Of a stretch of DNA of 64,000 nt, positions 24,401-34,922 are shown piece after piece. The stretch comes from Streblospio benedicti (Eukaryota; Annelida; Polychaeta; Spionida; Spionidae). Below the pieces are notes generated by a model. The model had not been told where the DNA came from, did no database searches, and saw nothing but the letters and a program-made list of their open reading frames with translations. Location: positions 2,198,855 through 2,262,854 of the forward strand of contig CM032666.1 of NCBI GenBank assembly GCA_019095985.1. The letters run 5' to 3'. The position numbers and the translations under genes were made by a program. Within the stretch, counting starts at the first letter, position 1. Each line of letters begins with the position of its first letter.

Positions 24401-27400
24401 ACGATACGATTAAAAAGCAAAATTAACAACAAAAACTAACCTTCGTGGACATGTTGCGAAGCGGCAAAACCGTCTACAATGTTTCCTGTCTCAATGGAAC
24501 ACGGTGGTTTGTGAAAAGAGTTTGCACGAATCGCGTCCTGTATGGTGATGATAGGCGGCAGTTCTGTGTACTGAACTCTCACCGCCTTCGCTGCCCGCTG
24601 AGCTTTCACAGGGGTTTTGCCGATGATTCCACCGATCACCTGACCTACAGAGTGGATGCAAAACTTTACTGAAGAAATATGTCATAGTTTTGAGGTTATT
24701 AATATGCATGAATCAATCTCCGAGTTTACGGTTCATTGCACAGAACGGCTTAAAGGATTATAATCCACCATACTCTAATACTGTGTGAGTATGAGACGAG
24801 ATTGAACTAAAAGCTACTGCGGCTTTTGTTATAAAGCGAGAAAAACATAACGACAAATTTCCTTCTGTGTTACACTTTTGGTTTGACTCTGTGCAGTCTA
24901 CAACTCATCTTCCATGGAGAGTGTGTTTATTATTTGTGATCTACATAGTAGAATTTTGCCAAGAGGCAGAATCCCTTTTTTCGTTGTTAGAATAAAATAT
25001 TTAACCCTTTACTACTGGCTTTGTACAGAGATTTTCAGAAAATCCTCTGCCCCCCCCCCTCCCTCCCCATAAATAATAAACGGTCCCTTAATCTGCTGAC
25101 CTTGCGTCTCGACCTTGGCGGTGGCCATCACCTCTTCATCGTTCACGAGTGGGAATCCGGTCTTGTTGGAGCCGGGCACGTCGCTCGCGTCTACTTTGTC
25201 CACAACGCCCGGCATCGACAGCGCCTCGCTCCAGTCAACCTGATCAATAAATGTAAATGTAGTTATTTATATAGTCGCAATTCACTGTTATTGTGCTCTA
25301 GCGACTTTACATATTTACACCAGGTCATTGACATCCTTGTCACACCATGTCTTTCTCAACTCCCTGGGGAGCATACAGCACATCGCTACCATAGCGCAGA
25401 CGTGCTAATCACTCACATTAGCGTTTACTCGCCTGACCTGTACCTATTTAACGTGTAGGTACCACACGGAGCAGTGTGCAGCCTGTTGGAGGTAAGTTTG
25501 CTCAACACTTACCATCAGACCCGACCGGGAATCGAACCCACGACCTTCTGGTCATAAGTCCAATTCCTTATCCACTCGGCCACGGAAGCACACTTTCCAT
25601 ACACACGTGCCAATAAGATCTCATGACACTGTTTCTTCTGCACTTGGTTATGTAAAATGGAAACTTCTATTTTCATATTCCATTTGACCTGTTCATTACA
25701 TGGGCCTCAGCATCATGAGACACATTGTCATATCTCACGGCTAGGTACGCAGTATATAGCCGTCGAACTTGCGAACAAAATATGACCAATCAGAAGCCTC
25801 ACTGCCCAAATGTTCAAACGTCAGACATACGATTTTATATTGCAGAGTACGAAAAACCGAGTATTGATTTTGCTTTTGATGTAAGTCTATCCCGGCGAAT
25901 ATTCTCCATGAAAAAGGTGGTTCTTAATCCATGGGTAGTTATTTTTACATTGAATATATGTGCAGTGTAAAAACAAATTCCCGCAGACAAATGATGCATG
26001 AGACAGGGAGGGAGCTGTGTATACTACATGGATTTACGAATAGTAGTCTAATCATAATAGATATATAATATCTAACCTTATCTTTATCTCATATTATGAG
26101 AAAAATCGATTGATCTAGTGTTTGTAATATAGTATATACATGCCCGTTCCTCTCCTAAGATGCTAGGGCCCATGGCTCAATAAGGTAGTCAATACACGCT
26201 TTCTAATATTATCTCATAACAACCTGTGTCTGCACTTGATTATGTAAAAAGGAAACCTCTATGATTATATTCGATTGTCTTAGTTATGATCCACTTGTAC
26301 GAGGATACAACAAGATATATAAGAGAATGAATCGGGTGTTAAAGCTCTTGTTTTTTATGTTTCCTGTATTTGTTCTCTTCTTATCATTTACTAGTAGTGT
26401 GAATGTATTTGCATGTACGCGTATGCTTGATGACAGCTCACAGTGCATTTTTGCCACGCCAATTTTTTTTTCTAATAATATGTTGAAATTAAACCCACCT
26501 TCTCAATAGTGGCGTGGGCTTTGGTGCTCAGAACTGGTGCAAAGAAGAGTTCATCTTTGAGGGGTGGGAGGTCGTCAGTGTACACGGCCTCCCCCGTGGC
26601 TTGTTTGGCAGCAGAGACGTGAGCGAGAGGCCGACCTACGACCTTGGTGGGCTCGTTGCCCTCAAACAGCTGAATGCCCTTTGACGGGGGCCGATGGTGC
26701 ACGGCTATAGCACTTTGCATGTTGTCCGCCACAGCACCAATTACTGATGGCGATTGCCGGTGCAATTGTTGTTGAACAGAGAGGAAGAACTTGAAGAAGA
26801 AAGACACAGTGAGTGTGTTTCGGTATTGCTCCATGCCACCAGGGGTACCAAACGGAAGGTGAAGTTCATCAATTAGCCTTTCACACACAGGAAGCATCAG
26901 ATCCTCGCTCCATTGACGTCCGTTGATCCAGGCTGTAGACGCCACTTTGGTAAATGGGGCCATGCCGCCAAACGCAAGTGTGCACTCTTTGACAGTGACA
27001 GTTCCTGGCTCGAACTTTACCCTCATGCCAGAATTCACGATGGCAATGTCGTCATCTCGTCTATGTGCTTGTTTATACCCGGCAAAATATTCATCTTCGG
27101 ACGTGTATGGAATATGAATCGCGACAATCACTTCGTTGGCTTTTATCGCTGTTTTCCTGTAGCCTAGGAAGAAGTTTTCGTTCATTTCCACCTTCCGTTC
27201 ACCTCCCTCTTTACTGGCAAGAGTCAGCACACAGTGCGAAGCCACAAACAGAGGATTGAGATCCGAGATCGGGCTCGCTGTGGCGATGTTCCCACCAACA
27301 CACGCCACGTTGCGCACCTGGTGACCTGCGAACCACCTTAGCATTTCGGTGATTGCGGGAATACACCCGTGTCTTGTGGACCGGCTGTTTCTCGATCTCT

Positions 27401-30400
27401 TCCTTCAGCACGGCCTCCATCTTCGCCAGCGTGGTAGCCGCTCCGAAATTCACCCCGAAGTCGTCTCTCTCCACCGAGGTGAGCTCCGGAATGTTCTGCG
27501 GATTCACCATCACCGGATAGTGCTGGTTCTTGAACTTGATCTCGATGCCGACCTAAAAATATACATATTGGAATGGTCAGTCGTATCAGAAAGGAAACAA
27601 TTTGCCTTCAGTTAAGATTATAGCCGTAGTATCTTTCCTATTTTTAAACATTCTATTAAGTAATAAGCAATGTTCATTATTTTGAACGTTTACAGTGAAT
27701 GTCCTCAATAACAAAGCAAAATTTTCAGTCACAAATCCTTCCATTGCAGAGGATTTCCCTTCTTCAGTCCGTAATGCTTCAGAAAAGTTTCCGTTATTCA
27801 GTTTTTCCATTGTTGAGGACATTCACTGTATCAGTCAGTCAATAAATGTGTGATAAACAAAACAAACTTAAAATCTGATCAAACCTCTGTGTTGCCAACC
27901 ACTATCCTCGCCTGTGGATGTGCTTGCTTCAGCTCGAGCAGCTGATCGAGGCTGGTGGGGCGGTGCCAAGCGACGCGAGCCGACTCAAACAGCAGGTACT
28001 CGCGATCGAGAGTGTCGCTGACCTGAAGCTCGCTGGGGAAGATCGGCTCTTGCGAGGGATCGTACGGAGACAGCGCACTTTTGTCGTACATCTCAGAACT
28101 CTCACTCCCCACAGCAGCTCCATCTAACAGCAATATGTCACACTGTGACACTAATATGTCACACTGTGTAATCGTTCCGTCTCCAAATCAAGTTTTGCAA
28201 TCTGTTACTCAAGGAATTTAAATCAAGAACCAAGTCTTATGGTGATAGAGCATTTAAGGTAGCAGCACCTAAATTGTGGGATAAACTTCCCCTGTCCATA
28301 AAACAATCAGACTCTTACCATTTTTAAAACCCAATTGAAGCACCAATTGTTTAAGGAGGCCTACAAGCGCACATGAACATTTATTGGAATTTGCGCTATG
28401 AAAATTATTATTATATTGTATTGTATTCAAATTGCCTGTTTTCATTCGTATTTTCCCTTTGCAATGTTACAGACATGTATAATCACAATTTAGTTAATGG
28501 CCTCAACCACCCACAGCCACCCTCACCTCCTCCATTTTTATTTTTGATTTGAAATTCACAACAATCAGATTAATATTTTATTATCACATTGTATTGGTGG
28601 CACCTGCTAACCATTGTAACAAAACATCAGTACAATAAGCATATCTTGTATGGAATCTTTATCAGTGAGTATAAAAAATTAGTGTGTTTTCTCCTAATTA
28701 TCACATTCCAAGTGCTTCACCTGTTTTGATGAAATTGACACAATGTCACAATTGCACTGTAAGTCCATTGCTAGCAGGTGGCTCACGAGGGTCAGGACCC
28801 AATATCTTTTAGAGAGAATTGCGATTTGATTTGGCCTGAGTTTACTCTAGTACAAATCAAAACAATGGCCAACTATGGCACTGCAGTTACTTTCTTTCTG
28901 AGTGCCCAGCTACTTTTTAAATTCTAGTATTGGGTCTTTTAAAGAAGTTTATCTAGCATCACATGATCATACCCTCATCGCCAGCCTTGCGTTTACGGCA
29001 GCACTGGTCCCCCATCCCACATAGATACTCCTCTGTGAAGGTTTTGAAGCCGTCAAGGATGGGTCGGTACCCGGTGCAGCGACAGAGGTTGCCCTCAAAA
29101 GCATTCTCAACCTGCAAAAGATCCAGTACTGGAAATTCTGGAAATCAAAATAGCTCCATAGGAGCTTGAAAAAGGATAAATGAAATTGCATTCAAGCATC
29201 CTTGATCAATGGTGATGTTGACAAAGCTGTAAGACGGGGGTGAATATTAAAGATAGCCTGGTGGCCCTGAGCCACTAGACGCTTAGCTGAGACCACTGCT
29301 TTCTTTGCGTCAGTGGCCTGAATCTTGTATTTTTTCAACATGGAGACAAATATTGTTTGTTATCTGGGGCTACAATCATGACAGTGTTATAAATCTAGGC
29401 TACTAGGTGTCACATCCAAAGGTAAAGGCCTGGTAAAACCTGATTATTCAAGCTGCTAGTAGGAGTAAGCAAAGGAATCACCAAAAGTGAGCCATTGCTA
29501 TCAAAAGTAAACATTTGAGAAGCGTAGCTGGCTGCTAGTGGGAGTAAGGAAAGGAGTCATCAAAATGCTGTAATTCCATAATAAGGACCATTTGTAGTAA
29601 CAACAAAAGTATTCAAAGAATGAACACTTCTCTCATCTTGGGTTGCTTCATTCATGATATATACAAGAATTTTAAGATACCAACAGAAACCATTGGGACT
29701 CACATTTTGGCGAGACTTTCCCTCTTATCGCAAGAGCTTCTTCAGGCCGAATGACAGTCCTTAGTTGGTCATGTTCCACTGTCATTCGGCCTGAAGAAGC
29801 TCTTGCGATAAGAGTGAAAGTCTCGCCAAAATGTGAGTCCCAATGGTTTCTGTTGGTATCTTAAAATTCTTGTATATAACAAAAGTATTGGCAAAAGCAA
29901 ACATTTGAGAAGCTTACCTGGGCACACGTGGGCTTGGGGTGGTTCCGCAGCAGTGTGTACATGGACATGACGATGCCTGGAGTGCAGAAGCCGCACTGGG
30001 ACCCGAATGAGGCCGCGATACGTTGCTGCACCGGATGCAGGCCCCGAGATACACTCCCAATGCCTGCAAAATCAGGTCTTACAATGCTTTTTATCCATAG
30101 TACTAGTGCATGAGCCCCAGCATCATAAGAGGGGGTGGGGGGCGGAGTGGTTTTGTATGAGGGGGGTGACACAGGGGTCCTGAGATCCGTGTTCCACTAT
30201 ATGTTGACACCTAATATCCATGTTCCACTATCTTTTTGCCCCTTTTTCCATGGTCAACTATTTTTTGGACCCCATGTTCCAAGTTCCGCTTTCCTGTGTC
30301 ACTTTCTCATGTATACTACTACGTACATATATCATTTACAAGCATTATACCATAGACATTACCATAGATAATGGCAATGTGTATGGTATAGTACTATACA

Positions 30401-31610
30401 TACCCACTCCCTTCTCTCATGATGTTGGGGCCCATGTATTGGTGTTTCATTCTAATTTGACTTTGTAGCCGGGTATAGGCCAGCAACATGCTACTAAAAC
30501 TGCTGCCACTAGCTCACATGAAACCATGTTGAATATAAAAACCTCATAGGCATTTTTGAATGTTCAGAACGTATGTACACCATTATCTATTAAAAAGACT
30601 CAAGAACATTTAATCAAAAAGACATTGCCAAGAAACTTATGCATAGTCAGCCCTGAAAAACAAGTGATCAGCCCTAATGACATCACTGAAAAGTCATATT
30701 GTAAACTTTTAAAATCAGCCAATTTTGCAAAAATTCTATCAACCCATAACAATGTGTGACTCATACAGCCGCTATAAAACAGCTTCTACAGTGCAAAATA
30801 TGCATGAAATCCTACAAACCTTCCACTGTTGTGACAGCAACTCCATGAAGAGAACACAGCGGAGAGAGGCACGCATTGGCCGAGATGTGATAGATGCTGC
30901 CTGTACGCCGGTCCACACCTTGAGTATATGATACAGTAAACGTGTGAATGAATGACAGAAGATTCTATCTCCAAGGGTAGAGGGATGTATCTTGGTGCTA
31001 TTATCACACTAGGTCATGATTAGCTACCACAATGGATTGCAGTCTAGCGTGCGAGTCCCGACACTTGCTAAGATATAGCACTATTATAGACTATCTTCTA
31101 TCTTCAGAGGACAAAGCCTGCTTAAGTCTAAAGCGTGCTAGCTAGACATACTAAGTTTACACTAAAGTAACATATATCAATAAGCCTAACATAACCATGG
31201 CTTGACAGAGTATACATATTATAAGGAATGGCTCTACTGATACTGCGTATCAAAACTTAATGGATGTTCATCATCTACAAACATTGCAAATATTGGTATA
31301 TTTTGTCAGATTTCTATAACATTGTATAATTTTCATAACAAACAGACCATAATATATTATTAGTTGCATATTAGAAAAGTACTCCATTCAAAGTATTTAA
31401 TGTGTGTTGAGACTGTTTGCGTTTGTAAATACCTGATATCATGACAGTGCAGGCGCCGCAGCCGCCCTCTGCACATCCCAACTTGGTACCGGTCAGCCGG
31501 TTGGCACGGAGATAGGTCAACAAGGTCATCTCAGGGTCAGGGTTCTCCACAGTGGTTTTTACCCCGTTCAGGAAGAACACCAGGGTGCTTACTTTGCTGG
31601 CAGATCCCAT
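15454..31610 (-). CDS. XDH: Xanthine dehydrogenase, 16 exons
   Basis: Oxidises hypoxanthine to xanthine and urate in purine breakdown; cytosolic molybdo-flavoenzyme. Exons in order: 31433-31610, 30820-30918, 29918-30063, 28973-29111, 27885-28123, 26499-27552, 25101-25239, 24441-24644, 23411-23675, 22527-22911, 19909-20208, 18712-18882, 17403-17552, 16675-16893, 16245-16385, 15454-15621. All junctions are GT-AG and phases agree, giving about 1331 residues (human 1333). Fe-S ligands: C46, C51, C54, C76 and C116, C119, C151, C153. The FAD domain has '[16 protein letters not shown]'. The molybdenum-site residues Q768, E803 (GGFGGKE), R881, F915, F1010 and E1262 (GEPPLFLA) match bovine Q767, E802, R880, F914, F1009 and E1261; E803 and R881 favour XDH over aldehyde oxidase. 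The start ATG sits just before the first ferredoxin-like strand, as in relatives. Exon 6 (1054 nt) has one base too many near 27365-27375: the frame changes between 'QPVHKTR' and '[11 protein letters not shown]'. This is a sequencing slip or a null allele. Confidence 0.95.
16589..16700 (-). repeat. Threefold repeat of the XDH exon 14 donor site
   Basis: On the minus strand the exon 14 end reads TTCTACAAG|GTACCGG at 16675. Two similar units follow in the intron: TTCTGGAAG|GTACCAGG (donor at about 16637) and TTCAACAAG|GTATCGAG (at about 16595). Each is preceded by GG(A/C) and followed by a 'GGGCTnGGATTC'-like stretch, with spacing of about 40 nt. Use of the inner copies would add 38 or 80 nt and shift the frame. 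Confidence 0.65.
16918..17114. mobile_element. TA-flanked inverted-repeat element in an XDH intron
   Basis: It starts CAGTAGAACTTCTGTATTAA after a TA and ends near 'ggaggtttttcta' (right end decayed). The interior matches the family ('tctcaatggagaggtggtct', 'gaaaagtggtcttatta'). A small internal repeat ('tcttaatg' three times) lengthens this copy. Confidence 0.7.
17262..17390 (-). repeat. SINE-tail fragment and a small dispersed repeat
   Basis: 'ctacaccaggtcattggta' matches the body of the SINEs near 23.8 and 25.3 kb. Just after it, 'ccaccagctgtcgaatcct' and 'cattcagccctgc' resemble a stretch at about 55948-55990 ('ccaccagctgtcaataag', 'gtccagccctgcc'). Both pieces are old and partial. Confidence 0.4.
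17638..17815. repeat. Dispersed repeat with 'catgtacaaagttg' units
   Basis: 'gggactgttcattatttatg' followed by G-rich sequence, 'ggattttctgaaaat' and 'tgtacaaag' matches in inverted orientation the intron stretch at about 25014-25090. Here the 'catgtacaaagttg + gccc' part is repeated about three times and ends in poly-C. Non-coding, in an XDH intron. Confidence 0.55.
18340..18711. repeat. SINE-like sequence and a tandem duplication next to XDH exon 12
   Basis: 'tttacgtgcagagggatgac' and 'cctctacacgggacaggcct' look like a dispersed SINE-type repeat. Downstream, 'acagttatgggttcaagtcc' (about 18540) and 'acagttatgggttcaaatcc' (about 18649) begin two copies of a unit of roughly 75 nt, each running on through 'atttaaca...tttcacaga'. 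The second copy reaches the exon 12 donor at 18711/18712. 'GGGTTCAAGTCC' is a plausible B-box. Confidence 0.5.
20931..21343. mobile_element. Pogo/Tigger-type MITE, 413 bp
   Basis: Terminal inverted repeats CAGTATTGTCCGCGCATAAG (20931) and its near-exact inverse ending GCGGACAATACTG (21343), with TA on both sides. Ends starting CAGT with a TA duplication fit the pogo/Tigger branch of Tc1/mariner. The AT-rich interior has no transposase. It lies in the XDH intron between exons 10 and 11 and is a different family from the 'CAGTAGAACCTC' element. Confidence 0.8.
23733..23952 (-). mobile_element. tRNA-derived SINE with duplicated body
   Basis: On the minus strand the head reads TGGCCGAGTCGCTAGG (A box) and GTGGGTTCTATTCC (B box), as in the copy at 25592. 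The body segment 'ttttacaccaggtcattgg' plus 'cacttgttgacca' occurs twice in tandem (about 75-nt units starting near 23733 and 23808). It lies in an XDH intron, in the sense of XDH transcription. Confidence 0.65.
23965..24115. mobile_element. TA-flanked inverted-repeat element, decayed
   Basis: The right end GTAGGTTCTACTG is intact and followed by TA (24116-24117). The left end is only recognisable ('aataagaccatctctctgag'). Family member by its interior 'ttacaaaggtggtcgta'. Confidence 0.55.
25014..25092. repeat. Copy of the 17.6-kb dispersed repeat, inverted
   Basis: 'ctttgtacagagattttcag', a poly-C stretch and 'cataaataataaacggtccc' are the inverse of the block at 17638. It ends about 10 nt from the XDH exon 7 donor. 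Confidence 0.55.
25245..25592 (-). mobile_element. tRNA-derived SINE, near full length
   Basis: On the minus strand it begins near 25592 with CGTGGCCGAGTGGATAAG (A box) and GTGGGTTCGATTCCCG (B box, about 25528-25540), like a tRNA gene but without a foldable anticodon arm of proper length. A body of about 250 nt follows and ends 'GACTATATAAATAACTAC'. The tail lies 10-20 nt from the acceptor of XDH exon 7 (25239), in the same orientation as XDH. Confidence 0.72.
28180..28445 (+). mobile_element. LINE 3' end (CR1/L2-like) in an XDH intron
   Basis: It encodes '[20 protein letters not shown]' and then, after a frame change near 28320, '[16 protein letters not shown]' and a stop. That is the C-terminal signature of CR1/L2-type ORF2. 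It is opposite in orientation to XDH and starts within about 60 nt of the exon 5 acceptor. Next to it the 16-nt string AATATGTCACACTGTG occurs twice (about 28132-28168). Confidence 0.7.
29451..29566. repeat. Tandem intronic repeat related to the XDH exon 3 donor region
   Basis: 'gctgctagtaggagtaagca' (29451) and 'gctgctagtgggagtaagga' (29530) start two similar units. Between them, 'caaaagtaaacatttgagaa' followed by 'gcgtagctgg' closely matches the exon 3 donor flank at 29894-29921 ('caaaagcaaacatttgagaa', 'gcttacctgg'). Confidence 0.6.
29658..29878. repeat. Near-perfect palindrome with 100-nt arms
   Basis: Arm 29658-29757 and arm 29779-29878 are reverse complements over 100 nt, with about one mismatch ('tttccctctt' versus the inverse of 'aagagtgaaa'), around a 21-nt loop. 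The arms contain 'CGGCCTGAAGAAGCTCTTGC' and 'AAGTCTCGCCAAAATGTGAG', the 'tgaagaag...gcgaaac'-style phrase often found at ends of Penelope-like and other retroelements. It lies in an XDH intron, 40 nt from the exon 3 donor. The near identity implies a recent origin or gene conversion. Confidence 0.85.
30166..30302. repeat. Minisatellite bounded by a 10-nt inverted repeat
   Basis: GTGACACAGG (30166-30175) and CCTGTGTCAC (30293-30302) flank about four decayed units of roughly 31 nt containing 'ccatgttccactat'. It could be a small TIR element with an expanded core. In an XDH intron. Confidence 0.55.
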
Positions 31611-31943
31611 TTTGGTTTTATTTTATCCTGATAGTTGTGAAGTACTTGTTTTGAATTCGAAGGTTGTTGTTTTTTGTGAAGATCAGTTAATTGTTCATAA
31701 CTTTTTGGTATATAGCTCTTTTTTATATAATGATCACTTTAGCTACATCCATGCAACTCAATTGAGTCTACTCTGCTCTAATATAATGTCTATAATTCAG
31801 AGGATCAAATAGAATAATAGATATATAAAAGCTTCTTATAATCAAATGTTTCTCTTTATTCCCTTTTATTTGCTTCGGGTTTGTGTCTTTGGATGAACTG
31901 AATCTCTCACCTAAATAATAAAATATACACAAATATAAATATA

Positions 31944-32119
31944 CAGTAGAACCCCTCTATTAAGACCACCTTTGGGACCAGTGTTATTTGGTCTCAATAG
32001 AGAGGTTGTTCTATACAGAGGTTCATTTTGGTAGGTCTATGAAGGTTTGGGCGCATGAAAAGTAGTTGTATTATAGAGGTGGTTTCAATAGAGGTGATCT
32101 TAATTGGAGGTTTTACTAT
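31944..32119. mobile_element. TA-flanked inverted-repeat element upstream of XDH
   Basis: It starts CAGTAGAACCCCTCTATTAA after TA (31942-31943) and ends 'ttggaggttttacta' (last bases decayed). About 176 bp, with the full interior order of the family. It lies about 330 bp upstream of the XDH start codon. Confidence 0.72.
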
Positions 32120-34827
32120 TATATTAAAGCTGTTATCTGTTATAGCCAAACACAAATAGAACCAGATAATTTATATGTGATATACATTGTATCCATTTTT
32201 GTGTTTGCGTGCATTAACCGTATGAAACTTATGCTTGAAACAAATAAAATATTGATGATGAGAACATATCAAAATTTGAACAGCACAGATATGTGCTCTC
32301 TCCGTGCTAAAGGGAGTATTGTCGTGCAAAAATTTATATGGTGTGATTACTGTAAAATCACTGGAACTCACCTCAAAATAAGTAAATAAGTTCCGAGGTC
32401 TATTCAGAAATATTATGAAGGGAAGGAGGGTTTTCATAGATTTAAGAGAAAAAAAATTATATATAAATATTAATTACTACTTTTCCCACCCAAACATCTC
32501 GATCTGTGGTGAAAAAGTTGACAGGCTTGCTAGAATCTATTATTATTAATTGACAATTAATAATCCTAGCCAGAATGTATATTTCTTTGTATTCATTTAT
32601 AGAACTTAATTCCCAGCACATAAAATATGAACGAATACATTGTCAGCAATATACCGGGCCAAATCAAAGTTTCATCAAACCTGTCATATGACTGACCAGC
32701 TACTTCCATGCATGAGTTATTTCCCATTCAAACAGCATCCCCCACATCATGACTTGTATAATGTGGACTAATGCAACTTACACTTTAGACCAGTAGCAAC
32801 TGACACCTAATTATACTTGCATGAGTTATTTCCATTCCCACATACTGTGGATTAAACTTTCTGTTTTTTATTCTATCTCTTATGAACCTTTATTTAGACT
32901 GGCTTGATAATCCACTTACATGAGATCTACACTTCAATGCCTCAAGTATTATCACTTGCCAAACATCCTGAAACTACAAGATTGTCCACAAAATGTATAT
33001 TCAGTATCCTACCCAGAGATAGCAAAAATCTTGGTCATGATCCAGGATATTTAGTGTTTACATTGTCGTTTGTTGACATGTTATGTACTGAGTTAATCAA
33101 CTCAATTTACATATTGCATGGTTAAAGTTGTGCCCTGGTTAGCTGGTAATGGCCACGCCCCCATTAATGACATGTGACAGAATCACATGTACTCAGATAG
33201 ATGTTGTGGGCATCAGTTATGCAACCAAACGGAACGTAGATTATATTTAAATACGGTCTATGAGTTGAAACTCTTCCCCCACAAATGTGCATCCTTTAAT
33301 CACTATTTCAATACTGTAAATACATACCCTGTTCACCAAAATTTCTTATTATTCCATGAAAAAAGATTAAAAAACAGAGAAGCACATCTGTAAACAACTC
33401 TGTCAACGTGGGTTCAGTGGGTCGGGTCAAAGGTCATGCCATATATGGGTGTAGGCTAAATTTTGACAGGGTGCATTGTGCACTTTCAAATGTGTTACAT
33501 GGAATCCATTATGAGTGTAAATAGACATATTGTGCGTAGATTTGTGTATAAATAAAATATTTTTATCTAATCATCATACATGTAATTTACCATGGTTGAC
33601 ACATTTCCTGCACATTTTGCTTTCACAACACAACTCCATATTATATGAAGTGCTCAGTGCTGTATCAATGGTCTTTGTACTTATACACTTTAATTGATAC
33701 CGTAAGCGATTTTAGTTAGCCAATTACATCTTTACAATGTTCACTGGTTCCTCTCTAATATCTTATAGAGAAGCGAATGATATATCATGATATATGATAG
33801 CTTGTCTTGGCAAGATGGCCTATATAAGATTTATTTTTTGGAAGCCCTCCTTGAAAATCGATGCTGCAATCAAGCTAATAGCATACCGAGTATATACTTA
33901 AAAACTGGTGTATTCCTGTGATAAGTTGATAACATTGAAAATAAAAAAGTTTTTTAAAAGTCTTACCTAGTTTAATAAGCGATTATGAAAAATGTCCATT
34001 AACAAAATTTGCAAGAATTCCAGCAAAAAATAGTTTTTACAAAATTCTTGCGGACTTTAATTATACTTGTGAATATGCCCATTGCACAAACAGTACAAAT
34101 ATGTTCTAATATGATTCAATCAACAACATAAGCAATATTAGAGTAACATTGAAGTTGGGACCCAAACAATGATAAAATTGCTTTTGACCTCCACTTTCAT
34201 AGTATCCTGTTCATTGACGATATTGCTATGCAAATATTTGATACTGATATCAGTTGATATGTGGAATAAATGTCTTTGAATGAGGGTGAATTATGCAAAT
34301 TAATATTTGGACATCCATACCCTACCATAGAGGATATAAAAGAAAGAATAGTATGAAGTTTTAAATATAGTTGAACGTAGACAGACTTTAAACCTTAAGA
34401 AGATATTAAAAATGCAGTATAGATTCTGACCATGATTTACTTCATGATGTATGCTTAAAGTAAATAAAAAATAACTATTTGATATATTGTGGCATATATT
34501 TTTTACAGAAAACAGCTATACAAATAACTTTATCAAAATCGAGGCGCCAGTGATATTAAACACACAAAAATAAAAATCAACATAACAATTTAGAATCCAC
34601 GTAACTAGAATAACATTGAAGTTAACTTAAAACTCATAATGATAACTATTACATGTACAGAACAAAGTTTGTTCAACGAATGTCTTGTAATAAATTACAG
34701 TAAATAGATAAAATGAAATTAAAAATTAACAGAAAAATGACTGCCTGACAAAATCAAAATCAGATAATTTGTTTATCACTTTATAGCAAACACAAACATT
34801 TAAAAAAAAATAACTCACATAAAATAT

Positions 34828-34922
34828 CATGTTAAATATGTAGTCGTTCTTCTTACCATGCAATGCCTTAAAACTGGTTTCAAATAGAGGAAATAGAAGA
34901 ACGACTATACATATTTAACATG
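34828..34922. repeat. Hairpin with about 27-nt arms
   Basis: 'catgttaaatatgtagtcgt' plus 'tcttct' is matched by the inverse arm ending 34922 ('agaagaacgactatacatat'), with one base inserted in the right arm. The loop is about 40 nt. No coding sequence. Confidence 0.65.

Noticed and set aside
25520-25592. A functional tRNA gene on the minus strand
   Set aside because: A and B boxes are present but there is no proper acceptor stem or anticodon arm, and a SINE body follows.
15454-31610. Aldehyde oxidase in place of xanthine dehydrogenase
   Set aside because: E803 and R881 equivalents are kept, which aldehyde oxidases replace, and the whole chain follows XDH.
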